Assembly: GCA_937885015.1 (NCBI GenBank)
Contig: CALAAS010000035.1
Coordinates: 1 to 35,281, forward strand
Origin: an uncultured Clostridium sp.
Lineage (GTDB): Bacteria; Bacillota; Clostridia; Lachnospirales; Lachnospiraceae
Length of the DNA: 35,281 nt
Reading direction: 5' to 3'
Both the position numbers and the translations under genes were made by a program. The notes below the pieces were generated by a model. It saw only the letters and a program-made list of their open reading frames with translations, was not told the DNA's origin and ran no database searches. This document shows positions 1 through 6,983 of the stretch, piece after piece. Numbering within the stretch: the stretch's first letter is position 1; each line of letters begins with the position of its first letter.

Positions 1-53
1 CACGGTGGTGTGAGAGGTCGGGAAATTTATTTAAATTTCCCTCCTACTCGATT
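1..53 (+). mobile_element. 3' end of a group II intron (partial)
   Basis: The first bases (CACGGTGGTGTGAGAGG) resemble the 3' strand of domain V and the V-VI junction of bacterial group II introns. They are followed by a perfect 10-bp hairpin with a 2-base loop (GGGAAATTTA at 20-29, TAAATTTCCC at 32-41) in the place of domain VI. CCTACTCGAT then ends the element near position 52-53, a terminus I associate with clostridial introns. The catalytic RNA core and any reverse transcriptase would lie to the left of the window. The match is from memory of the family, not from an alignment, and the exact 3' splice point is approximate. Confidence 0.55.
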
Positions 54-61
54 GTCACAGA

Positions 62-91
62 AAAAATCCCCCTGCTATGCAGGAGAAGGAC
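62..91 (-). terminator. Rho-independent terminator, minus strand
   Basis: Read on the minus strand, a stem of about 9 bp, including G-U pairs, closes on the loop ATA (CTCCTGC / GCAGGGG) and is followed by six T residues. It is the first strong minus-strand terminator downstream of the histidine kinase gene that ends at 313, so it probably ends that operon. Confidence 0.6.
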
Positions 92-129
92 AGTTCTTTA
101 GATTAAAGTACTCCTATGCTAAAATGAAA

Positions 130-164
130 GGGACTGAATCCTGCGATCCAGTCCCGCTTTTTTT
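130..164 (+). terminator. Rho-independent terminator, plus strand
   Basis: GGGACTG at 130-136 pairs perfectly with CAGTCCC at 149-155. GC and a run of seven T follow. It would stop transcripts entering from the left, for example from the group II intron side, before they run antisense into the histidine kinase operon. Confidence 0.75.
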
Positions 165-312
165 GAGCAAAAAGCCACGCCGTAAGGCGTATTCGCCAGA
201 CCAGCGAAAGCAGACTGGCCGGGATTTGGGGCGCCCCCAACGAGCGTTTCGGAATAGCCAAAAGGATATTCTGAAACCTATGTTATCTGAATGCTCCTCA
301 AAAAACAGTTTT
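165..312. other. Non-coding stretch with palindromes
   Basis: No gene was recognised here. It contains a near-perfect palindrome TTGGGGCGCCCCCAA at 226-240, a CCAG/CTGG hairpin around 197-218, and an AT-only hairpin (AAAAAA-CTG-TTTTTT on the minus strand) at 299-313 directly after the stop codon of the kinase gene. Its base composition is more GC-rich than the flanks. It may be mobile-element debris next to the intron, but this is not established. Confidence 0.35.
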
Positions 313-2214
313 TTACATCTGTATTGTAATTCCAACAAGAAAGGATCCGTCTCGGGGAACGATATCAAGATCACCGCCATGGCTTTCAATAATTTTTCGG
401 ACAGAAGAAAGCCCGATTCCATGATCGGCAGATGTGCCCTTTCGGGAGAGGAATGTTGTTCCATCCTGCAAGGCCAGACCGTCATAAGTATTTTCAATCT
501 TCAAAAAGTACATATTGCCTCTGGTTTCTCCTGCAAGCAAAATGCGGCGCGCCCCCTGCCTCTGACGGCTGCAGGCTTCAACGGCGTTGTCCAGCAGGTT
601 TCCAAGTACCGTACAGAGATCCACATCGCTGAGAGGCAGCTGATCCGGGAGAAGGAATCGTATCTGAAATTCGATTCCCTGTGTCTGTGCTGCACGGAAG
701 TAGTATTCGATCAGTGCATTGACAGCCGGATTTTCACAGAATGGGACAGAAGAATGAACGGAACTCGATCCTACATGGCTTTCTACCTGGGACAGGAATG
801 AGCAGATTTCCGCCTGTCCGTGTTCCAGGGCCATGCGGTTTATGGCGCGCAGGTGGTGCTTGATATCGTGGATCAGCCTCCGGTTTTCTGCTGCTGCCCG
901 GGAGATCTGGCGGCTATATTCCATCTGCATGGAAAGCTGGCGGACAACCTGTTTGCTTTCTTCCTGAAAAACCAGGCTGTCCCGGTACCCGTCCACCACA
1001 TCGCGCCAGAGGGAGCAGCCAATGGCTGTTGCGATGAAGAAACTGCCCCACTCCACGAACCATCCGCCGATCACAGGCTCGTAGGCCGGGAGGAGACGAT
1101 CCCATACAAAGGCGCAAGTTGCAGCTACTGTAGCGTAGAAGATCGCCCGGCTCTGTTTCTGGCCCCGGTAAACGGCAATCACAGAGATGGTAAGCAGATA
1201 GAGAGCGGAAGCCGCTTTATAGCAAAAGACTGCTATGGAGAAGAACCGGATGGCTGAAAGAGAGAGATGGGAGGCCATCAAGCCATACCCCAACGCATAC
1301 AGGCAAAAAGCCGCCCCCAGGCCATTGCTGGTAACCGCAGGCAGGAAACCGGGATTGCAGATCCGATTTTGCAAAACAATGATCAGCCAGGTAACCAGAT
1401 AGATGCAGAACAGTTCCAGAGCATAAAAGGGGAATACAGGAACTGCGGACAGCATGTGGAGCAGAGGATAGGAAGACAGGCCGCACATGGCAAGACAGAT
1501 CAGTCCGAACAGCAGAGTATTTTTCTGTTTCATTCGTATGCTGAAATAAAAAGACAGCAGCGCGCAGACGAAGGTAACGGTACAACTGAACAGGCAGACT
1601 GCAAACCGGATTCCTCTGGCTGTATTTAGCGCCAGCATTGTTCCGAAAGCAGGCGGATATACCATTCCGCCATAAAAATGGTCGTAGTTGCTGACAGATA
1701 TGGTCAGGGTCACGGGTTTTCCGCCATGGAAGGTAACCATGCGGTTCTGGATCAATGGGATCCCGCAGACGGGTTCTCCCATTTGCAGAACCGGGGCGTC
1801 ATCCAGGTAAAGGATGTAAGAAGAAAATACTTCCGGGATTTCCAGCGCATATGCCTCCTTCCGCTCTGGAAGGAAAAACGTCATCTGGTAAGTTCCACAG
1901 CCATAGGGAGAGGGATGTCCGAGACTGGAAAAATTGGTCTGTTCCCCAATGGACAGGTAGCGCATGTGGCGGTCAGATTCCCGTAGTTCTTCCGGACTCA
2001 GGAGGCTGCCTGGATAAAAGGCCCACCCAGACACCAGGAAACGTACCGGATCTTTGCGGAGATCGTTTTCCGAGAGCGCCAGAACCCCATTTGCCGCCTG
2101 GATCGTGTCCTGTCCGTATTTATTATTGAATTGGAACAGGCCCAGGAAAAACAGAGAAGAGCAAAGGCAGATCAGACATAAAGCTGCGTATTTTCTGATT
2201 GTGGAAGATATCAT
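313..2214 (-). CDS. 7TM-type sensor histidine kinase, GHKL family
   Basis: This is a 633-aa membrane sensor kinase that would autophosphorylate and pass phosphate to the LytTR regulator encoded at the head of the same operon. One N-terminal membrane segment (about 10-28) is followed by an extracellular beta-rich domain (about 40-195) like the DISM extracellular domains. Seven membrane helices then span about 203-405. A signalling helix and the kinase core come next: H-box RRLIHDIKHH with His449, N-box LLDNAVEA with Asn543, and G-box HGIGLSS at 598-604. The short cytoplasmic core without a classical HisKA domain is typical of the AgrC/LytS-like GHKL group. The start at 2214 is chosen because AGGAGG lies 10 bases before the ATG; a longer frame to 2247 has no such site. 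The gene begins 1 base after the surface-protein stop, so the two are co-translated. The family is secure; the ligand is unknown. Confidence 0.9.
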   Translation of the reverse strand: MISSTIRKYAALCLICLCSSLFFLGLFQFNNKYGQDTIQAANGVLALSENDLRKDPVRFLVSGWAFYPGSLLSPEELRESDRHMRYLSIGEQTNFSSLGHPSPYGCGTYQMTFFLPERKEAYALEIPEVFSSYILYLDDAPVLQMGEPVCGIPLIQNRMVTFHGGKPVTLTISVSNYDHFYGGMVYPPAFGTMLALNTARGIRFAVCLFSCTVTFVCALLSFYFSIRMKQKNTLLFGLICLAMCGLSSYPLLHMLSAVPVFPFYALELFCIYLVTWLIIVLQNRICNPGFLPAVTSNGLGAAFCLYALGYGLMASHLSLSAIRFFSIAVFCYKAASALYLLTISVIAVYRGQKQSRAIFYATVAATCAFVWDRLLPAYEPVIGGWFVEWGSFFIATAIGCSLWRDVVDGYRDSLVFQEESKQVVRQLSMQMEYSRQISRAAAENRRLIHDIKHHLRAINRMALEHGQAEICSFLSQVESHVGSSSVHSSVPFCENPAVNALIEYYFRAAQTQGIEFQIRFLLPDQLPLSDVDLCTVLGNLLDNAVEACSRQRQGARRILLAGETRGNMYFLKIENTYDGLALQDGTTFLSRKGTSADHGIGLSSVRKIIESHGGDLDIVPRDGSFLVGITIQM

Positions 2215-2215
2215 G

Positions 2216-4189
2216 TTACGTTCGCCTCCTGAGAAAAACCATGCCAATGGGGAGCAGAATCAGGAAGAGCGGGATCAAAAAGGGAATGCCAGACCGCTGC
2301 TCTGCTGTTTCGTCGGATTTTACCGGAGAATTTACGACATCTGTAGTGGTATGACCGATGGCTTCTTCCTCTGGCAGAATGGTGTATGTTCCTGTATGGC
2401 TGATCTGGAAAGAAATCATTTTTTCCATGCTGTCATAGTTGGTAGAGGGGATTTTCGTACCTTTCTCGTCACAGAGGAAGAGAACTCCGGTTTTGGGCAT
2501 CTCTGGGTATGGAAACTGAACAGAAACGTCGGGGAGGGAATCCAGAAACACTCCGTTGATGGAGATGAAAAATGAGAAACCGCCCTCTTCTTTTTGGATG
2601 GTAACCTCAATCGGATCTTCGTTCTGGATGCCTTCTGGCAATGCATCCTCCGGGATCCGGATGGTAATTCCCTGCTTGGAAAAGACGGCTTTCTGATTGC
2701 CGACCTGCAGCATCATGCAAAGGCGGGTGCCAGAGATCAGGTCTGTAGTTTCACTGAAAACCTCTGAGAATCCCGTATCTTCTTCAGTTTGTCGTTCTGT
2801 CTGAGAGCCTGTTTGGCGGGTTGCCATTTCTTTCTCCAGGCCGTTAGATGTTTGATTTTCGGACGGTCTGGAATCTCCGTGGGACGTCACGGGACTGGAG
2901 GATCCGGAACTGGGTAGCTCAGAACAGGGTGGCTCAGAAGCGGGTGACTCAGAACTGGCTGGTTTGGAACTGGATGGCCTGGAACTGGACGATCCGGAAA
3001 CGGATGGTTCAGGAGGCGGCTGAATGACCGTATCCGATGCGTTTCCGCCAGCGTCTCCTCCATCCCGGTCTCCCTCCCGGTATCCGTTCAGGATAATCTT
3101 ATTGGAATACGAGAAGGAGAGAATCCCGGTCTGCCCGCCGTCATAATCGACCTGGAGGCAGTAGCGGCTGCCCGGTGTCAGCAAAAAGGTTTCAATGGAT
3201 AGATAGGACTCCCCGGCGTAAAAGCCGTCATCCAGGGATATCCAGGGGCCACCGTTTTCTGAAAGCCATACGGTAAGATCATCCAGGCAGCCCGGCGGAG
3301 TCACCCAGGGAAAATAGAGGCTTCCTCTGGCAACCAGCATGCAGTTGATATCCGGTTTTCCTGCGGCCTGGACGGAAACGGGAATAGAGATGGCAGGAAA
3401 ATCCAGATTTTCTGCAAATACGGTATTTTCCGGAGTTGTCAGTGTTCCTGCCGCTCGGTAGAGACCGACCTGGTCTGGATCAATGGAGGAAAAATCCCAT
3501 TCCACTACAGCGGTGTAGCAGATCCCTTTTTCCGTATAGCAGTCCAGGTAGTAGGGGGAAAAGGCGAAGATTTCTTCCAGAGCTTCAAGGCCGTCCCCCT
3601 GAGAGATGGCAAAGGCATCCGTATAGGGATACCACGGCTCAATGGAGGTAATGACATCCGGACCCATTTCTTCTACCAGGATGGGGATCTGGATCTCCTT
3701 CCGTACCTGTTTGCCAAAGACATATCCATCTGGCAGTTCAATTCTGCCGACGGCTGCGTATTCACCCGGAATGGACTGATCAATGGCAGAAAAGTCCCAT
3801 GCAACGGAAAGAGCTTCCGTCCAGCTCTTTTCGCCAGCTGTTACGGTGACAGATACGGTCTGATGTTGAAACGCCAGCTGATAGACGCCTTCCAGATCAC
3901 TGTCAGATGTGCTGCTTTTCAGTGGAATGGTAAAAACTGGCAGGGACAGAAGTGTGTCTCCGTCCTGTATTTCTGTGACAATGACGGGAAAACTGGATTC
4001 CTCCGGTTCCTGGTTTTGGATGGCCGGAACTCTGTCTGCTGTTTCTGACGGAACCGGGGAAGTTTCCGGTTTCCGGGCGGCGCTGGAGGGCGTTGCAATT
4101 TCAGCGGAAAAGGCAGTGCTATAATGGGAGAGACAGAACAGGCAGCTCAGGAAGATCAGGGTACATTCGCGTATATGCAGCTTCCTCAT
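2216..4189 (-). CDS. Membrane-anchored surface protein with Ig-like repeats
   Basis: This 657-aa protein is predicted to be exported. It has an N-terminal signal peptide (residues 1-29, ending near TAFSAE) and a C-terminal hydrophobic anchor (GIPFLIPLFLILLPIGMVF) followed by RRRT. No LPXTG sorting motif is visible. Two related repeats of about 90 residues carry the pattern V-x-WDFSxID and GxYxAxGxxxxP, as in bacterial Ig-like (Big_4-type) domains. A Ser/Pro/Glu-rich linker of about 60 residues follows, encoded by a 15-bp tandem repeat, and then a C-terminal beta domain ending in HTGTYTIL. The gene starts inside the end of the LytTR regulator gene (ATGA overlap) and ends 1 base before the kinase gene. 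This tight placement suggests an extracellular accessory or ligand-sensing partner of the kinase. That role is inference, and the protein has no recognised enzymatic motif. Confidence 0.8.
   Translation of the reverse strand: MRKLHIRECTLIFLSCLFCLSHYSTAFSAEIATPSSAARKPETSPVPSETADRVPAIQNQEPEESSFPVIVTEIQDGDTLLSLPVFTIPLKSSTSDSDLEGVYQLAFQHQTVSVTVTAGEKSWTEALSVAWDFSAIDQSIPGEYAAVGRIELPDGYVFGKQVRKEIQIPILVEEMGPDVITSIEPWYPYTDAFAISQGDGLEALEEIFAFSPYYLDCYTEKGICYTAVVEWDFSSIDPDQVGLYRAAGTLTTPENTVFAENLDFPAISIPVSVQAAGKPDINCMLVARGSLYFPWVTPPGCLDDLTVWLSENGGPWISLDDGFYAGESYLSIETFLLTPGSRYCLQVDYDGGQTGILSFSYSNKIILNGYREGDRDGGDAGGNASDTVIQPPPEPSVSGSSSSRPSSSKPASSESPASEPPCSELPSSGSSSPVTSHGDSRPSENQTSNGLEKEMATRQTGSQTERQTEEDTGFSEVFSETTDLISGTRLCMMLQVGNQKAVFSKQGITIRIPEDALPEGIQNEDPIEVTIQKEEGGFSFFISINGVFLDSLPDVSVQFPYPEMPKTGVLFLCDEKGTKIPSTNYDSMEKMISFQISHTGTYTILPEEEAIGHTTTDVVNSPVKSDETAEQRSGIPFLIPLFLILLPIGMVFLRRRT
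2892..3011. repeat. 15-bp tandem repeat, eight units
   Basis: Eight imperfect 15-base units on the plus strand share a GAACTGG-like start (2892, 2907, 2922, 2937, 2952, 2967, 2982, 2997). Read on the coding minus strand they give five-residue Ser/Pro/Glu units in the linker of the surface protein. Because 15 is a multiple of three, unit gain or loss would change linker length without breaking the frame. Confidence 0.8.
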
Positions 4190-4914
4190 ACAACGCCCCC
4201 CATTTTGGAAAATACGTATCGGCGGTAGGTTTCCCGCAGATGTTTTCCGTTTCGGAGGGCAATCGGAAGTTCCTCTCCGTTTATCAGCCGGAACGTCTGG
4301 CCGCTGACCTGGCTGACACAGTCCATGTTGATCAAAATACCACGGTAACAGGGCAAAAAACGCCGGTCTCCGTGTAATGCGGCAGTAACATCATGGAATC
4401 CGCCGCTTACCGGTATAGTCCGTTCTGCCATGTGGATTCGTGTCATGCGGTTCTGGTGGTCGATGTACAGGATCTTCTCTGTGAGAAGCTTCAGTTCATG
4501 ATGATCCACGGTAACCGAAAGAACCGATACCTGGTGGGATGGTTTTAACTGGCAAAGCTCCATGGCTTCTTTAAAATCCTCCTGATGGAGTGAAAGAGGT
4601 TTCAGAAGATAGTAGGTGGCAGAGAGGCTATAACCCATTCGGGCGTAATCCTCCGTAACCGTCAGAAAAACGATCTTACAGTCTCGGTTTTTCTGACGCA
4701 GCCGCCTGGCAGTTTCCATCCCATTCATGCATTTCAGATAGATATCCATAAAGACAAGCTGGAAGTCTGTCTGGTCGGCGGCCTTCAGGAAGTCTTCTCC
4801 ATTTTCAAATCCGTTCAGCGTATAGTCCAGCTGATACCGCTTCATATAATTTTCCAGGCAGTCGGACAGTTCTTTTCTGTCCTCTGCGCTGTCGTCCACG
4901 ATCGCAATCTGCAT
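4186..4914 (-). CDS. LytTR-family response regulator
   Basis: This is a 242-aa cytoplasmic regulator of the AgrA/LytR type. The receiver domain (about 1-120) has the acidic pair Asp7-Asp8, the phospho-acceptor Asp57 in VFMDIYL, and the KPLS lysine near residue 108. The C-terminal half (about 140-240) is a LytTR DNA-binding domain with patterns such as ILYIDHQNR and FLPCYRGILINMDCV. The start at 4914 gives the natural beginning MQIAIVDDS and has AAGGAGA 7 bases upstream; an open frame running to 5070 is a leaderless extension and was not used. It heads the operon with the surface protein and the 7TM kinase, which is its likely cognate kinase. A pair of direct repeats upstream of the -10 suggests autoregulation. 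Confidence 0.92.
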   Translation of the reverse strand: MQIAIVDDSAEDRKELSDCLENYMKRYQLDYTLNGFENGEDFLKAADQTDFQLVFMDIYLKCMNGMETARRLRQKNRDCKIVFLTVTEDYARMGYSLSATYYLLKPLSLHQEDFKEAMELCQLKPSHQVSVLSVTVDHHELKLLTEKILYIDHQNRMTRIHMAERTIPVSGGFHDVTAALHGDRRFLPCYRGILINMDCVSQVSGQTFRLINGEELPIALRNGKHLRETYRRYVFSKMGGVV

Positions 4915-4947
4915 TGCACCATCTCCTTCGCACAATAATCCAGTATC

Positions 4948-5001
4948 AGTATAACATGTATTTGTGGAAAAAAAACTGCGTTTTAGACGGAAAACATGCG
5001 T
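4948..5001 (-). promoter_or_regulatory. Promoter with direct repeats for the LytTR operon
   Basis: On the minus strand a -10 box TATACT (4948-4953) lacks a good -35 at the usual distance (GTTTTT). Two similar elements lie upstream exactly 20 bases apart: ACGCAGTTTTT (4971-4981) and ACGCATGTTTT (4991-5001). A weak -35 overlapped by in-phase repeats is the usual shape of a LytTR-activated promoter. The identity of the binding protein is inferred. Confidence 0.45.
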
Positions 5002-5080
5002 CTTAAACAAAGTTGGTTGCGACCTTCTTGACGAGTTGATACTCTTATTATGATGATACCAGACTTTCATTATTTTCCAG

Positions 5081-5398
5081 TCAGGATTTTGAAGCCAGAA
5101 AAATGTCTATTAAATTATAAAGAGCAAGTTTTTCTCTTTCTGACAGCTGGTCCCATTTAAAGAGCAAAGTTCTCTGATCTGTGGAGAGGTTCTCTGAATC
5201 GCCGGATGTAAAGAAATCATGCAGAGAGATATGGAAGGTATTACAAAGAATTTCTATCTTATCGATGGGTGGATAAAGGTTTTTCTGATACCATGTAGCG
5301 ATTGTAGATTGTGGGATACCGGATAACTTGGCAAGTTTATATACAGACCATTCTCTGCTTTCGCGCAATTCCTGGATACGGGCTAAAACATTAAACAA
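5081..5398 (-). CDS. XRE-family transcriptional regulator
   Basis: This is a 105-aa Cro/C1-type regulator. The helix-turn-helix occupies about residues 5-62 (RIQELRESREWSVYKLAKLSG, with recognition helix around IPQSTIATWYQ). A short helical tail with SEREKLALYNLIDIFL probably mediates dimerisation. The start codon is TTG: the only nearby ATG (5390) is out of frame, and GGAGG lies 7 bases before the TTG. The gene diverges from the VTC/CotH/glycosyltransferase operon, and the 180-base gap between them is full of ATCGT/ACGAT half-sites. It is therefore a good candidate for the repressor of that operon and of itself. Family assignment is firm; the target is inferred from position. Confidence 0.85.
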   Translation of the reverse strand: MFNVLARIQELRESREWSVYKLAKLSGIPQSTIATWYQKNLYPPIDKIEILCNTFHISLHDFFTSGDSENLSTDQRTLLFKWDQLSEREKLALYNLIDIFLASKS

Positions 5399-5431
5399 AA
5401 AAAGGCCTCCTTTAAAATCATATCTATATTT

Positions 5432-5547
5432 CGATATTTTAAATCGGTAGTATCGCTAGACAATAGAGACAGATGTGCGATATAATATATCGTGATAACG
5501 ATAGTATGAGAAAAATATAAAAAAGAAAACAGAACGATACAGATCGT
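5432..5547. promoter_or_regulatory. Operator-like array of ATCGT/ACGAT half-sites
   Basis: CGATA or TATCG half-sites recur at 5432, 5451, 5478, 5488 and 5499. CGATAT-AAT-ATATCG (5478-5492) overlaps the -10 box. TATCGT-GATA-ACGATA (5488-5503) and ACGAT-ACAG-ATCGT (5534-5547) are inverted repeats, both with 4-base centres but in opposite orientation. The array lies between the XRE gene and the operon starting at 5577, covering its promoter and early transcript, as expected for a repressor. Confidence 0.6.
5457..5486 (+). promoter_or_regulatory. Promoter of the exopolysaccharide operon
   Basis: TAGACA (5457-5462), an 18-base spacer and a perfect TATAAT (5481-5486) form a plausible vegetative promoter about 90 bases before the first gene. 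The -10 lies inside the operator-like palindrome CGATATAATATATCG, so a protein bound there would block RNA polymerase. Confidence 0.6.
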
Positions 5548-5576
5548 AAAACTCGTTTTGGAAAGGAAGATGGAAC

Positions 5577-6260
5577 ATGAGTATTTCTGTTGTACGGACA
5601 GAGAAAAAATACAGCATTTCACGGATCCAGAAAAACACCATGGCGCATCGCCTGGGAGCGGTCATGAAGGCAGACCGGAATGGGGGCGAAGACGGTTATA
5701 CGGTGCGGTCTCTGTATTTTGACAGTATTTTTGACGATGATTATTTCGACAAAATAAACGGACTGGAAAGCCGGAAAAAGATACGGCTGCGGATTTACCG
5801 GGAAGACCAGAACGAGGTTAAACTGGAGATAAAACAGAAGCAGGGGAGCGCCCAGAAAAAAGAAAGCCTTTTAATCTCAAAAGCTTTGGCAAAAGAGATG
5901 ATTCGAGGGAGATACGGCGGGTTGATGGAGCTGGATTCGGAACTGGCCGTAAGGCTCTACCAACTTCTGGAACGGGGCCTTTACCGGCCCAAATGCATCG
6001 TGGAGTACCGCAGGATCGCTTTCGCGGAGGACTGCAACAATATCCGTATCACACTGGATTCCGGGATCCGGGCGAGCTGTTTTTTTGAAAATTTTTTTAA
6101 GCGCAGTCCGGGATTTCTCCCGGTAAGAGAGCAGCCGGTACTGGAAGTAAAATATGACAGATTTCTTCTGAGCAGCGTAAAGCAGATCCTGGACTTTGCA
6201 GATGTCCCGGAACTTGCGGTCAGCAAATATGCGATGGCCAGGCAGCTGTTCGGTTTATAA
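5577..6260 (+). CDS. VTC-domain protein (polyphosphate-polymerase-like)
   Basis: This is a 227-aa single-domain cytoplasmic protein of the VTC (Vtc4 catalytic core) family, a tunnel-fold relative of triphosphate-tunnel enzymes. Family signatures are in order: TEKKY near the N-terminus, VRSLYFDS, SRKKIRLRIY, VKLEIKQK, CIVEYRRIAF followed by NNIRITLD and IRAS, VLEVKYD, and VSKYAMARQ at the C-terminus. These supply the basic and acidic residues expected to line the tunnel. In yeast the homologous domain makes polyphosphate; the bacterial product is not known here. The start ATG has GGAAGG upstream. It is the first gene of the operon and lies 39 bases before the DUF4956 gene. A second, divergent copy of the same gene pair lies at 31968-33372. 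Confidence 0.88.
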   Translation: MSISVVRTEKKYSISRIQKNTMAHRLGAVMKADRNGGEDGYTVRSLYFDSIFDDDYFDKINGLESRKKIRLRIYREDQNEVKLEIKQKQGSAQKKESLLISKALAKEMIRGRYGGLMELDSELAVRLYQLLERGLYRPKCIVEYRRIAFAEDCNNIRITLDSGIRASCFFENFFKRSPGFLPVREQPVLEVKYDRFLLSSVKQILDFADVPELAVSKYAMARQLFGL

Positions 6261-6299
6261 AGAAATATAAGGTACAAATGAAATCAGGAGGAATAGAAA

Positions 6300-6983
6300 G
6301 TGAAAGAATTTATTATGCAGTATTCGCAGGAAGTGACACAGGAGCTTTCTGTGCAGCAGATCATGCTGAACATGGCGGTCGCGCTGGTGCTGGGACTGGT
6401 AATCTATCTGTCGTACCGTTTTTCCCATTCCGGGGCGGTGTACAGCGCCAGGTTTAATGTGTCGCTGCTGATGATGACTCTGGTTACAACGATGATCATG
6501 AATGTGATCGGAAATAACATTGCCTTATCCCTCGGTATGGTCGGTGCGCTCTCCATCGTTCGTTTTCGGACTGCGATCAAGGATGCCAGAGATACCACCT
6601 ATATTTTCTGGGGGATTGCCGTGGGGATCTGCTGCGGCGTATCGTATTATGCCCTGGCGTTCATAGGAACGGGATTTATTTTTATAGTTCTTCTTATTAT
6701 GGGCAGCGTGAAAAGCAATAACCGGTACCTTTTGATCATTCATGCTGATCGGGAGGAAAATGCCAAAGAAATTGAAAACCTGATCCTGCTTCAGTATGAA
6801 GGGAAAGCAATGCTGCGAGTTGCAAACCGGGCAAAAGAACAGCAGGAATATATTTATGAGCTGACAGAAAAAGTTTTAAAAGAAAGTAGGAAAAAAGACG
6901 AGGATCCGGTCGATCTTTTGAGAGGGATCGAGGGTGTATATGGTGTGAATTTGGTCTGCCAGAATGAGGAGATGAGCAGATAA
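6300..6983 (+). CDS. DUF4956 membrane protein
   Basis: This 227-aa protein has about three to four hydrophobic segments in its first 140 residues (MLNMAVALVLGLVIYLSY, LLMMTLVTTMIMNVIG, IFWGIAVGICCGVSYY, FIGTGFIFIVLLIMG) and a soluble C-terminal domain of about 85 residues. The loop GALSIVRFRTAIKDARDT is the family hallmark. The start is GTG at 6300 with AGGAGG 8 bases upstream; the ATG at 6279 lies before that site and is out of frame. The stop overlaps the CotH gene by 1 base. Constant pairing with VTC genes suggests a membrane partner of the VTC enzyme, possibly for export of its product, by analogy with the membrane part of fungal VTC. That analogy is a hypothesis. Confidence 0.88.
   Translation: MKEFIMQYSQEVTQELSVQQIMLNMAVALVLGLVIYLSYRFSHSGAVYSARFNVSLLMMTLVTTMIMNVIGNNIALSLGMVGALSIVRFRTAIKDARDTTYIFWGIAVGICCGVSYYALAFIGTGFIFIVLLIMGSVKSNNRYLLIIHADREENAKEIENLILLQYEGKAMLRVANRAKEQQEYIYELTEKVLKESRKKDEDPVDLLRGIEGVYGVNLVCQNEEMSR

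Noticed and set aside
10..801. Open reading frame of 263 codons on the plus strand
   Set aside because: It runs across the intron end and two terminators and antisense to the kinase gene, with no ribosome binding site or recognisable domain.
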